Positions 8,511 to 17,119 of a stretch of DNA of 64,000 nucleotides are shown in pieces. This stretch comes from Blautia sp. BIOML-A1 (lineage in GTDB: Bacteria > Bacillota > Clostridia > Lachnospirales > Lachnospiraceae), in NCBI RefSeq assembly GCF_009883055.1, contig NZ_WWVR01000001.1:1-64000 (forward strand), read 5' to 3'. The position numbers and the translations under genes were made by a program. The notes under the pieces are model-generated. The model saw only the letters and a list, made by a program, of their open reading frames with translations, was not told the DNA's origin and did no database searches. Each line of letters begins with the position of its first letter. Positions within the stretch are counted from its first letter, which is position 1.

Positions 8511-10031
8511 ATGAAATCATATTTATTGGGAATTGATATCGGAACAAGCGCATGTAAGGTGGCTGTGTTTGACAGAAACGGAAAAGTTCTTGCAGCAGCC
8601 AGTGGTGACTATCCGGTATATTATCCGCAGGAAGGATGGGCGGAACAGAATCCGGAAGAATGGTGGGATGCTGTCTGCCGGGCATCGAAAGAAACAATAC
8701 AGAAAGCAGATATTAAGCCGGATGAGATCGCGGGAATTGGAATCGATGGGCAGAGCTGGTCTGCGATTGCGATTGATAAAGAGGGAAAAGTACTGACTAA
8801 TACACCGATCTGGATGGATACCAGAGCACAGTCTGTCTGTGACAGACTGAATCAGGAGATTGGTGCAGAGAAGATTTTTGAGGTGGCAGGAAATTCTATT
8901 CAGCCGTCTTATTCTACCGCGAAGATTCTCTGGTACAAAGAAAATCTTCCGGAGGTATATGCAAAGATCGACAAGATTCTTCAGTCGAACAGCTATATCG
9001 CATATAAACTGACAGGTGTGATCTCGCAGGATGTATCGCAGGGATACGGGCTTCACTGCTTCGACATGAAAAAAGCCTGCTGGGATGAGGAAATGTGTGA
9101 ACTTCTGGGAATTCCCATGGAGTTTCTTCCGGAAATCTGTGACTGCGACCATGTGGTTGGCAGTGTCACTGCAAAGGCAGCGGCAGAATGTGGACTTTCG
9201 GAGGGCACACCGGTAGTTGCCGGTGGTCTGGATGCAGCCTGTGGAACACTTGGTGCAGGAGTTATCCATCCGGGAGAAACGCAGGAGCAGGGTGGTCAGG
9301 CAGGTGGAATGAGCATCTGTATGGATGCGTACAAAGCCGACCCGCGACTGATATTAAGTTTTCATGTTGTCCCGGGTAAATGGCTCCTTCAGGGAGGAAC
9401 CACCGGAGGCGGTGGTGTTATGCGCTGGTTCGAGCGTGAATTTGCGGATTATGAGCGGATAATGAAGGAACAGACAGGAATGTCCTCCCTCAGTCAGCTG
9501 AACGAGATTGCCGCAAAAGTATCACCGGGCTGTGATGGAATGGTATTCCTTCCATATATGTCCGGGGAACGATCTCCAATCTGGAATCCATACGCCAAGG
9601 GAGTTTTTTACGGGCTTGACTTTGCCAAGACCAAAGGACACATGGTCCGTGCCTGCATGGAAGGTGTCGCGCTTTCTCTGAGACATAACCTGGAAGTGGC
9701 GAAAGAAGCTGGGGCAGAGGTGGAAGTCTTAAGAGCTATGGGTGGCTCTGCGAACTCTTTTCTCTGGACGCAGATCAAATCCGACATCACAGGAAAACCG
9801 ATGATAGTGCCAGCATCTGATACGGCAACCACACTTGGAGCGGCTCTCCTTGCAGGAGTCGGAGTTGGGTTCTACAAAGACTATGATGAAGCAGTTTCAC
9901 TTACTGTAAAAGAAACCCGCCGCCATGAACCAGACCCGGAGAACAAAGTCATCTACGACCAGACTTATCAGACCTACCTTGAACTTTACAAGTCTCTGGC
10001 CCATATGATGACAGCAAAACAGAATATATGA
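8511..10031 (+). CDS. FGGY-family carbohydrate kinase, xylulokinase-like
   Basis: This 506-aa two-domain kinase has the N-terminal phosphate motif 'LLGIDIGTSACKVAVFD', a XylB-like 'GIGIDGQSWSAIAID' and 'PIWMDTRA' substrate region, the C-terminal ATP motif 'LRAMGGSANSFLWTQI' and 'ATTLGAALLAGVG'. FGGY enzymes phosphorylate ketoses or polyols such as xylulose, ribulose, glycerol or erythritol. Next to GatD-, PfkB- and GatY-like genes and with no PTS in sight, it may make galactitol-1-phosphate, or phosphorylate a ketohexose, from substrate taken up by an ABC importer. Plain D-xylulokinase activity is the default alternative. Translation starts at ATG 8511 behind a weak AAAAGG. Confidence 0.88.
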   Translation: MKSYLLGIDIGTSACKVAVFDRNGKVLAAASGDYPVYYPQEGWAEQNPEEWWDAVCRASKETIQKADIKPDEIAGIGIDGQSWSAIAIDKEGKVLTNTPIWMDTRAQSVCDRLNQEIGAEKIFEVAGNSIQPSYSTAKILWYKENLPEVYAKIDKILQSNSYIAYKLTGVISQDVSQGYGLHCFDMKKACWDEEMCELLGIPMEFLPEICDCDHVVGSVTAKAAAECGLSEGTPVVAGGLDAACGTLGAGVIHPGETQEQGGQAGGMSICMDAYKADPRLILSFHVVPGKWLLQGGTTGGGGVMRWFEREFADYERIMKEQTGMSSLSQLNEIAAKVSPGCDGMVFLPYMSGERSPIWNPYAKGVFYGLDFAKTKGHMVRACMEGVALSLRHNLEVAKEAGAEVEVLRAMGGSANSFLWTQIKSDITGKPMIVPASDTATTLGAALLAGVGVGFYKDYDEAVSLTVKETRRHEPDPENKVIYDQTYQTYLELYKSLAHMMTAKQNI

Positions 10032-10049
10032 AAGGAGAAAATATAGATT

Positions 10050-11102
10050 ATGAAAGCAGCAGTAGTAGTTGCAAATGAGGACGTACAATATCAGGAAATA
10101 GAAGAACCAGAGGTGACCAGAGGAACCGTTAAGATCAAAGTCAGATATTCCGGCATCTGCGGATCTGACATCCCTCGTGTCCTGAATCATGGAGTTCATT
10201 TTTATCCGATCGTACTCGGACATGAATTCTCCGGTGATGTAGTAGAAGTTGGCGAAGGCGTGACCAAGGTGAAGGTTGGTGATCGTGTGTCAGGCGCACC
10301 GCTTCTCCCATGCATGAAATGTGATGACTGCCAGCAGGGCAATTTTTCCCTCTGCAAGCATTACAGCTTCATCGGATCCAGACAGCAGGGAAGTAATGCA
10401 GACTATGTGGTAGTTCCGGAACAGAATGCAGTTCCTTTTGATAGCAGTGTTCCGTACGAACAGGGTGCCATGTTTGAGCCTGCAACGGTTGCAATCCATG
10501 GAGTGTTCCAGAATGATTATCACGGAGGAGAGTATGTGGCGATCCTCGGCGGTGGCACCGTGGGAATGTTTACCATGCAGTGGACGAAGATCTTTGGCGC
10601 CAAAAAGGTAGTTGTCTTTGATATCAGCAATGAACGTCTGGAACTTGCAAAACGTCTTGGTGCGGACGAAGTCATCAACACAAAAGAAGATGACTACATG
10701 GAAAAAGCCATGGCGATCACTGGTGGTAAGGGGTATGGTTTCGTATTTGAGACAGCGGGACAGGTTCCGACAATGCATATGGCATTTGAACTGGCTGCAA
10801 ACAAAGCACACGTCTGCTTTATCGGAACTCCTCACGAGAATCTGACATTTACACCGGCACAGTGGGAAAATATGAACCGCAAAGAATTCAAACTGACTGG
10901 TTCCTGGATGTCCTACAGTGCACCGTTCCCGGGACGTGAATGGGATCTGACCGCACATTATTTTGCAACAGGACAGCTGAAATTTGATCCGGGATTCATT
11001 TACAAAAAAATCCCGATGAGTCAGGCACAGGAAGCATTTCAGTTATTTAAGACACCGGGACTTGTAAAAGGAAAGATTCTTTTATCAAACGAGGAAGAAT
11101 AA
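10050..11102 (+). CDS. gatD: Zinc-dependent alcohol dehydrogenase, galactitol-1-phosphate 5-dehydrogenase-like (GatD)
   Basis: This 350-aa medium-chain dehydrogenase shows catalytic zinc ligands C37 and H58 ('GHEFSG'), structural zinc cysteines C88, C91, C94 and C102, and the Rossmann motif 'ILGGGTVG'. It follows E. coli GatD closely: 'CGSDIPRVLNHGVHFYP', 'PLLPC', 'FIGSR' and 'GSWMSYSAPFPGREWD'. GatD oxidises galactitol-1-phosphate to tagatose-6-phosphate with NAD+. The flanking kinase, PfkB enzyme and GatY-like aldolase fit that reaction. Ribosome-binding site AAAGGAG precedes ATG 10050. The next gene starts two bases after the stop, so the two are probably translationally coupled. Confidence 0.85.
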   Translation: MKAAVVVANEDVQYQEIEEPEVTRGTVKIKVRYSGICGSDIPRVLNHGVHFYPIVLGHEFSGDVVEVGEGVTKVKVGDRVSGAPLLPCMKCDDCQQGNFSLCKHYSFIGSRQQGSNADYVVVPEQNAVPFDSSVPYEQGAMFEPATVAIHGVFQNDYHGGEYVAILGGGTVGMFTMQWTKIFGAKKVVVFDISNERLELAKRLGADEVINTKEDDYMEKAMAITGGKGYGFVFETAGQVPTMHMAFELAANKAHVCFIGTPHENLTFTPAQWENMNRKEFKLTGSWMSYSAPFPGREWDLTAHYFATGQLKFDPGFIYKKIPMSQAQEAFQLFKTPGLVKGKILLSNEEE

Positions 11103-11103
11103 G

Positions 11104-12033
11104 ATGATACTCACAGTAACCTTAAATGCCGCAATCGATAAGAGATATGTGGTGGATGATTTTAAAGTTGGAGAAGTAAACCGGGTAAAGGAATGTTCCT
11201 ATGTTCCGGGAGGAAAAGGTCTCAACGTATCCAAACCGGCCTCTATTTATGGAGCAGAAGTAGTGGCTACTGGATTTGTCGGAGGTCATGCGGGAAATTA
11301 TATTGAAGATGCCCTGAAGCCATTTGGAATCAGAGGAGATTTTTACCATGTGGATGCAGAGAGCAGATCCTGCATCAATATCTGGGATGAAATCAATCAT
11401 GTGCAGACAGAATTTCTTGAGCCGGGATTTACTCTGACAGAAGAGGATTTCCAGGGATTTAAAAAGAAATTCAGGGAACTTGTACAGAACGCAGATGTTG
11501 TTTCCATGTCGGGAAGCGTTCCAAAAGGTCTGGATGGAACAGCATACCAGAGCCTGGTCAGAATTGTGAAAGAAGCCGGCAAACCGGTAATCCTTGACAC
11601 CAGCGGGAAACTGCTGGTGCTTGGAATCGAAGCCTGCCCTACACTGATCAAACCGAACATTGATGAGATACGGATGCTGACAGGAAAGCAGTGCGACAAT
11701 ATGCAGGATATTATGGAAGCAGCAAAAGCAATCCATGCAAAAGGGATTGATATCGTAGTGGTTTCACTTGGAGCAGACGGTTCTCTGGCAGTAGGAGAGG
11801 AAGGAATCTTCCGTGCAGTGGTGCCAAAGATTGATGCAGTAAACACCGTAGGATGCGGAGATTCCATGATCGCAGGTTTTGCACTTGGACTGAGCGAGGG
11901 ACTGTCACTGGAAGAGACTTTAAGAAGAGCAAGTGCGATCTCCGCTGCATCAGCCATGCGTGAGGAGACTGGATTCTTTGTGATGGAAGATATGGAAAAA
12001 CTCCTTCCGCTGATCAAAATCGAAAAACTTTAA
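11104..12033 (+). CDS. PfkB-family hexose kinase (1-phosphofructokinase / tagatose-6-phosphate kinase)
   Basis: This 309-aa ribokinase-fold enzyme is of the FruK/LacC group. It shows 'ITVTLNAAIDK'-like N-terminus ('ILTVTLNAAIDKRY'), 'GGKGLNVSK', 'SMSGSVPKGL', 'IKPNIDEI' and the PfkB signature 2 'NTVGCGDSMIAGF' with the catalytic Asp. It would phosphorylate tagatose-6-phosphate or fructose-1-phosphate to the 1,6-bisphosphate that the GatY-like aldolase cleaves. It starts two bases after the GatD-like gene, with GAGGAAGAA as ribosome-binding site. In this context LacC-type activity on tagatose-6-phosphate is favoured, but sequence alone does not separate it from FruK. Confidence 0.88.
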   Translation: MILTVTLNAAIDKRYVVDDFKVGEVNRVKECSYVPGGKGLNVSKPASIYGAEVVATGFVGGHAGNYIEDALKPFGIRGDFYHVDAESRSCINIWDEINHVQTEFLEPGFTLTEEDFQGFKKKFRELVQNADVVSMSGSVPKGLDGTAYQSLVRIVKEAGKPVILDTSGKLLVLGIEACPTLIKPNIDEIRMLTGKQCDNMQDIMEAAKAIHAKGIDIVVVSLGADGSLAVGEEGIFRAVVPKIDAVNTVGCGDSMIAGFALGLSEGLSLEETLRRASAISAASAMREETGFFVMEDMEKLLPLIKIEKL

Positions 12034-12075
12034 AAATCAAAAATTATATAATGTAGAATTTAGGAGGAAACAAAA

Positions 12076-13077
12076 ATGGCAGAATTTATTGATCCGGCAA
12101 TCGTGCCGAAAGTAACCCTTCCTTCAGGAGAAGAAGTACCCTGTATGGGTATGGGAACCTTTGGTTCTGACCGTGTAAGTGCAGAAGAAGTGTCTGAGGC
12201 AGTTGCAGGTGCGATTCGCTGTGGATACCGTATGTTTGACTGTGCAGCATGCTATGGAAACGAGACTCAGATCGGAGAAGTTTTCAAAACCGCCTTTGAT
12301 GAAGGTGTAGTGGAGCGAAAAGATCTTTTCATTATGACTAAGGTCTGGAATGATATGCACCGAAAAGTAGAAGAAGCCTGCACAAAGAGCATTCATGATC
12401 TTCAGTGCGATTATGTGGATCTTTACTTTATCCACTGGCCATTTCCGAACTACCATGCACCATTCTGTGATGTAGATTCCAGAAACCCGGAATCCAGACC
12501 ATTCAGTGTGGAAGAATTCATGGATACCTACCGTCAGTGTGAAGAACTTGTTGAAAAGGGCAAGATCCGTTACATCGGTATTTCCAATATGACAATCCCG
12601 AAACTGGAAGCAGTCCTTCCATTAATGAAGATTAAACCTGCGGCATGTGAACTGGAGCTGCATCCGTGCTTCCAGCAGCAGGAGCAGTATGATTATCTGG
12701 TGGCACATAACATCCAGCCGGTAGGATATATGCCGCTTGGCTCACCGAGAAGACCGGAAAGAGACATCTGCCCGGAGGATGTTGCCGATATGCAGACACC
12801 TGAAATGCAGGAGATCGCCAAAGCACACGGTGTGCATCCAGCATTGATCGCACTGAAATGGGCTCATCAGAGAGGAGAGATTTCTATTCCATTCTCTGTA
12901 CATAATTATGTCAGCAACCTGAAATGCGTAACCGAAGATCCACTGACCGATGAAGAAATGGCTAAGATCGGAACACTGGAAAAAGGAAACAGACTGGTCA
13001 AAGGCCAGGTGTTCCTCTGGGAAGGTGCCAAGGACTGGCATGATCTGTGGGACGAAGAGGGATTTATTATACAATAA
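12076..13077 (+). CDS. Aldo/keto reductase
   Basis: This 333-aa NAD(P)H-dependent oxidoreductase has the AKR tetrad D55, Y60 ('FDCAACYGNE'), K89 ('MTKVWND') and H120 ('YFIHWPF'), and 'GKIRYIGISN'. It belongs to the branch reducing aldoses, ketoses and small aldehydes. TAGGAGGAAAC precedes ATG 12076. As last gene of the gatY-like operon it could reduce an aldose such as galactose to the polyol used by the GatD-like branch, or work in reverse. No transmembrane or export signal is seen. A gene-free stretch full of palindromes follows it. Confidence 0.9.
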   Translation: MAEFIDPAIVPKVTLPSGEEVPCMGMGTFGSDRVSAEEVSEAVAGAIRCGYRMFDCAACYGNETQIGEVFKTAFDEGVVERKDLFIMTKVWNDMHRKVEEACTKSIHDLQCDYVDLYFIHWPFPNYHAPFCDVDSRNPESRPFSVEEFMDTYRQCEELVEKGKIRYIGISNMTIPKLEAVLPLMKIKPAACELELHPCFQQQEQYDYLVAHNIQPVGYMPLGSPRRPERDICPEDVADMQTPEMQEIAKAHGVHPALIALKWAHQRGEISIPFSVHNYVSNLKCVTEDPLTDEEMAKIGTLEKGNRLVKGQVFLWEGAKDWHDLWDEEGFIIQ

Positions 13078-13114
13078 TCCCCTTATATCCCCTGAGAATT
13101 TTTGTAAAAAATAT

Positions 13115-13159
13115 GCGAGGGGAGGGTGCTCACAGTTGCGAAGGCCGCTCTCCCCTCGC
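13115..13159 (+). repeat. GC-rich hairpin, perfect 10-bp stem
   Basis: GCGAGGGGAG (13115-13124) is the exact reverse complement of CTCCCCTCGC (13150-13159), with a 25-nt loop. No T-run follows, so it is more likely an RNA-stabilising or repeat-derived structure at the end of the upstream operon than a classic terminator. Confidence 0.6.
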
Positions 13160-13255
13160 GCACCCCACCTGGCCACGCGGAAGAGGCTTGCGGCTCAATC
13201 TTGGTCTACGCGGGTGGAGATTTTTCATATTTTCACAGTCAGGTTGGAGTGAGAA

Positions 13256-13398
13256 GGTAACTGTTCACAGGTAATATCCCGCGAGGTGTTTTGCCATGAA
13301 TATGGCAAAATCCCGAGACATACGGGGCAAAATGCCATCACCGAAGGTGATTTGGAATGCATTTTGACCAAGTTACTGCGAACGGAGTGAACAGTAAC
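13256..13398 (+). repeat. MITE-like repeat, copy B (full length, 143 bp)
   Basis: It begins GGTAACTGTTCAC and ends GTGAACAGTAAC, near-perfect terminal inverted repeats. The interior (ATCCCGCGAGG, AAAATCCCGAGACATAC, GGCAAAATGCCATCACCGAA, GTGATTTGGAATGCATTTTG) matches copy C at 48726-48869 almost base for base. The right end forms its own hairpin (GTTACTG/CAGTAAC). No coding capacity. Confidence 0.85.
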
Positions 13399-13400
13399 GT

Positions 13401-13568
13401 GAGAAGTTCCCCTGTCCAGTGACTCAGCGAGGCTTCCGAGATTTTGTGAGTGCTAGCTGTCCCTTCCGTTGTTCTGTCTGAGCGAAGCGAGTTAACAAAA
13501 GGAAGGGGCAAATAAGCGCACGAAAAAAATCCGGAAACGCAGCGTGTCACCAGACAGGGGAACCTCTC
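13401..13568 (+). repeat. Second palindromic element with 16-bp inverted ends
   Basis: GAGAAGTTCCCCTGTC at the left is matched, with one mismatch, by the reverse complement of GACAGGGGAACCTCTC at the right. Nested inside are TGTCCCTTCC and GGAAGGGGCA arms. The whole 168 bp could fold into one long cruciform. It directly abuts MITE copy B, suggesting a composite or nested insertion. Confidence 0.65.
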
Positions 13569-13718
13569 ATATTCAGCATCCTGTAAAACATAAAAATCCT
13601 CTAATTTTTTTTAAAATCTTCTCTTTTTTTTGTACAAAAATCCCTTGATTCGTGTTAAAATAAAATACTGACAAAAAATAATCAAACTCGTAAAAATTAT
13701 GATGGGGGAATTATATAC

Positions 13719-15338
13719 ATGTATCGAATACTGTTGGTAGATGACGAGATCCTCGTCAGGGACGCAATAAAAGAGAACATCGACTGGAAAAGTATTGACT
13801 GTGAATTGGTAGGAGACTGCGAGAATGGCAAACAGGCAGCAGAATTTGTGCAGGAACATCCTGTGGACATCGTACTGACAGATATTCTTATGCCATATAT
13901 GGATGGCATGGAACTGAGCCATTTTCTGCATGACAACTACCCGGATATTGTGATCGTAGTGTTTAGTGGATTCGGAGAGTTTGAATATGCCAAGAAGGCA
14001 ATCCAGTATGGAGTCAGCGAATATCTGCTCAAGCCTGTAACAGCACTGGAGCTTACTGGTGTGATTGAAAAAATGAAAGAAAAAGTAGATCAGCTCCGCA
14101 AAGAAAAAAAGAAAATGGAATCACTGACAAGAACATCCGAAAACTATCGAGAGAATGTACAGGTTATCCGTTCGAAGGCGATGGAAGCCCTGGTGAACTG
14201 CACCACAGATATCCAGAAAAGCCTGAACAGACTACAGAAGATGGGGATTACTCTTTCCGGCTGCGGATACCGTGTGGCGGTTTTTGATATCGATCTCTAT
14301 TCCGGAATGTACCAGCTGGATGTGGAGAAGCGTCAGGAAAGTGCGTTGATGGCATTTGTACTTTTTAATATCACGGATGAGATCGTAAAGCGTGAAAAGA
14401 CCGGTATTGCTTATCAGGAAGGAAATAATCGGGTTTGTGTTCTGTTTCAGACAAAATGGAGCCGCAATTTTGACGGGAAAATCAAGAGCATCTGTCATGA
14501 GATTCAGACAGAAATCAAGAAGGTCATGGGAACAGATGTCTCGATGGCAATCGGTAAATGGGTGAAAAATCTCGAAAACCTCAGTGCCTCTCATGATATG
14601 GCAGAGCAGGCGCTTCAGTACCGTTACCTTCAGGGAGGCAGCCTTCTGATCGATATGGAGGAAACATATCCTGTTCAGGAGATTGATCTCAGAGAATCAC
14701 TGGATAAACTGAAAGAGTCACTGAAATCCGGAAAAACAGAAGAGATGGAAACGGAACTTCAGTTTATCGAAGAGCAGATCAAACAATCACTCGCAGATAA
14801 AAGTCGTGCATGTATGTATCTGCAGCAGGTGATCCGTGCTGCGGACATGGCGGCTGAGGAGGTTTCGGCAGATATATCAGAAATTCATGAGGATGGAGCA
14901 GAACTGCTCTGTCAGATAACAGAACAGAAATCCTTCAGTCAGGCATGTGAGATCGTGCGAAAATATATCCTGCGAGTATACGATGCCATGGCAGAGCTAA
15001 ATACATCAAGTGGAGAGCGTCAGGCAAGAATGGCCCTGGATTATATCCAGAAAAATTATATGGATCCTAATCTCAGTCTTAATGACATCTGCTCATATCT
15101 GAATATCAGTACCAGTTATTTCAGTTCTATATTTAAAGAAATGACAGGAGAAACTTTTACAGAAGTCCTGATACGTACCCGAATGGAAAAGGCAAAGGAA
15201 TTGTTGGAAAATACAACCCTGAAAAACTATGAGATTGCGGAGAAGGTCGGATTTGCAGATGCACATTACTTTGGAATTTCCTTCAAGAAGATGACCGGCT
15301 GTACACCGACAGAGTATGCAAGGGAGAATCGCAGATGA
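13719..15338 (+). CDS. YesN-type response regulator, receiver plus AraC helix-turn-helix
   Basis: This 539-aa regulator has an N-terminal receiver ('RILLVDDEILVRDAI', phosphoacceptor D55 in 'VLTDILMPYMDGME', 'LLKPV'), a long helical middle part, and a C-terminal double AraC helix-turn-helix (about 430-535: 'YIQKNYMDPNLSLNDIC', 'VGFADAHYFGISFKKMTG'). It overlaps the kinase gene by four bases (ATGA), so the pair is co-translated. YesN-type regulators activate neighbouring sugar transporter genes after phosphorylation by a YesM-type kinase; the ABC operon at 18268 is the likely target. Confidence 0.93.
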   Translation: MYRILLVDDEILVRDAIKENIDWKSIDCELVGDCENGKQAAEFVQEHPVDIVLTDILMPYMDGMELSHFLHDNYPDIVIVVFSGFGEFEYAKKAIQYGVSEYLLKPVTALELTGVIEKMKEKVDQLRKEKKKMESLTRTSENYRENVQVIRSKAMEALVNCTTDIQKSLNRLQKMGITLSGCGYRVAVFDIDLYSGMYQLDVEKRQESALMAFVLFNITDEIVKREKTGIAYQEGNNRVCVLFQTKWSRNFDGKIKSICHEIQTEIKKVMGTDVSMAIGKWVKNLENLSASHDMAEQALQYRYLQGGSLLIDMEETYPVQEIDLRESLDKLKESLKSGKTEEMETELQFIEEQIKQSLADKSRACMYLQQVIRAADMAAEEVSADISEIHEDGAELLCQITEQKSFSQACEIVRKYILRVYDAMAELNTSSGERQARMALDYIQKNYMDPNLSLNDICSYLNISTSYFSSIFKEMTGETFTEVLIRTRMEKAKELLENTTLKNYEIAEKVGFADAHYFGISFKKMTGCTPTEYARENRR

Positions 15339-17119
15339 ACAAAAAAGGACTTGCAACTGTGATCGTTGGGAAATTCAAGAGTATTCAGAGTGTTATTTTT
15401 TCGACGGTTGCATTTCTGGTTCTCATTGCAGTTGTGATCGTGACAGCAGTATCCATGCGTTTTACCAATACTTCTATTTTTGAGAATTCTTCGGAATATA
15501 CGCATACGATCATCAAGCAGATGAACCAGAATATAGACTCCTATATAGATTACATGGAGAATATTGCCTATCTGATCTCCAGCAGTGAGGATGTTCAGGA
15601 TTATCTTTTTGACGATGAGATCAATAATGAGGCGAGATACCGTATCCTGAATCAGTTTGAGACGATCCTGGACAGCCGGAGTGATATCCGAAATGTCGGA
15701 ATTATCAGTAAAAGCGGCAGAATGCTGATCAATCATGGCAAGAAATCAGTAAACAGTGATCTGGATCTGAATACGCAGGAATGGTATACACAGGCACTGG
15801 ACAGTCCGGAGGGACCGAAGCTCACATCCTCTCATGTGCAGCATATCATCAGTGGGGAACGTCCGTGGGTGATCACGCTGAGTCGTGGAATCCGTGACCG
15901 TGAGGGAAGCGGCGAGAAAGAGGGAGTCTTCTTTATCGATCTGAACTACAGTGCGATCAGCGGACTGTGTGATCAGAGTACAGTGGGAACCAAGGGATAT
16001 GCATTTATCATGGATGCGAAGGGGAATATTGTCTATCATCCGCAGCAGCAGCAGCTCTACAATGAACTGCAGACAGAGAACATCGATCTGATCATGAAGA
16101 CGGATGACGATACGGTTCTGACAGGAACAGGGAAAGACGGAAAGCTTTATTCTATCTCGCGTTCCGAAAAGACGGGCTGGACGGTTGTAGACTGTACCAG
16201 TGTCCGTGAACTTCTGAGCAAGAGCCATCAGGCACAGAGTGTTTATGTACTTACTGCTGTTCTTCTGGTGATCGTTGCACTTTTATTTTCCAGATTTATG
16301 GCGAGAAGCATCACACTTCCAATCCAGAAACTCCGTGATTCCATGAAAAAGGTTCAGGAGGGAGATTTCAGTGTTTCGGATGTTGTTGTGGATTCAGAGA
16401 ATGAAATAGGAAGTCTTACGAAATCATTTGATGCAATGACCCACCGCATACAGGAACTGATGGAACAGAATGTCTACGAGCAGGAGCAGAAGCGCAAAAG
16501 TGAGCTCAAGGCACTGCAGTCACAGATCAACCCGCATTTTCTGTACAATACTCTGGATTCCATCATCTGGATGGCAGAGGGTAAGAAAAATGAGGAGGTT
16601 GTGCTGATGACGGCATCGCTTGCCCGCCTTCTGAGACAGAGTATCAGCAATGAGGATGAGGTGGTTCCAATCATAAATGAGGTGGAATATGCCAAAAGCT
16701 ATCTTACGATCCAGAAAATGCGTTACAAAGACAAACTGGAATTTCAGATTGATGTAGATTCTTCTATATTATATATACCACTGATCAAGCTGGTTCTTCA
16801 GCCTGTTATTGAGAATGCAATCTATCATGGCCTGAAGTACAAAGAAAGCAAAGGACTTCTTATTGTAAAGGGCTTTATGAAGGATGGAAATGCGGTTCTT
16901 CAGGTAATTGATGACGGTGTGGGAATGGATGAGGAAACACTTGCACATATTTATGATAAGCACAAGGTGAACTATCATTCCAATGGGGTTGGCGTTTATA
17001 ATGTACAGAAACGTCTCAAACTTTATTATGGGGATGATTATGGAATTACCTACGAGAGCAAAAAAGGCGAGGGAACAACGGCAACGATCACGATTCCTGG
17101 CAGTCAGGAGGCAATTTGA
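15335..17119 (+). CDS. YesM-type sensor histidine kinase
   Basis: This 594-aa membrane kinase has a first transmembrane helix (about 17-38), an extracellular dCache-like sensor (about 40-300, including 'GYAFIMDAKGNIVYHP'), a second helix (about 305-325), HAMP (about 325-380), the His_kinase domain with H401 in 'QSQINPHFLYNTLDSI', and a HATPase_c with 'NAIYHGLKYK' and 'DDGVGMDEE'. It would phosphorylate the response regulator with which it overlaps. The next gene encodes a membrane-anchored sugar-binding protein (start overlapping its stop, TGATG), which probably presents the ligand to the extracellular sensor. Confidence 0.93.
   Translation: MNKKGLATVIVGKFKSIQSVIFSTVAFLVLIAVVIVTAVSMRFTNTSIFENSSEYTHTIIKQMNQNIDSYIDYMENIAYLISSSEDVQDYLFDDEINNEARYRILNQFETILDSRSDIRNVGIISKSGRMLINHGKKSVNSDLDLNTQEWYTQALDSPEGPKLTSSHVQHIISGERPWVITLSRGIRDREGSGEKEGVFFIDLNYSAISGLCDQSTVGTKGYAFIMDAKGNIVYHPQQQQLYNELQTENIDLIMKTDDDTVLTGTGKDGKLYSISRSEKTGWTVVDCTSVRELLSKSHQAQSVYVLTAVLLVIVALLFSRFMARSITLPIQKLRDSMKKVQEGDFSVSDVVVDSENEIGSLTKSFDAMTHRIQELMEQNVYEQEQKRKSELKALQSQINPHFLYNTLDSIIWMAEGKKNEEVVLMTASLARLLRQSISNEDEVVPIINEVEYAKSYLTIQKMRYKDKLEFQIDVDSSILYIPLIKLVLQPVIENAIYHGLKYKESKGLLIVKGFMKDGNAVLQVIDDGVGMDEETLAHIYDKHKVNYHSNGVGVYNVQKRLKLYYGDDYGITYESKKGEGTTATITIPGSQEAI

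Larger units (their letters stand above)
13078..13718. other. 641-bp gene-free region with stacked palindromic repeats
   Basis: No credible coding frame is present. From left to right it holds a GC-rich hairpin (13115-13159), a MITE-like repeat (13256-13398), a second palindromic element (13401-13568) and an AT-rich stretch leading to the response regulator gene, with a weak candidate promoter CTGACA/TAAAAA (13668-13696). The short frames here are made by the repeats. Confidence 0.7.
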
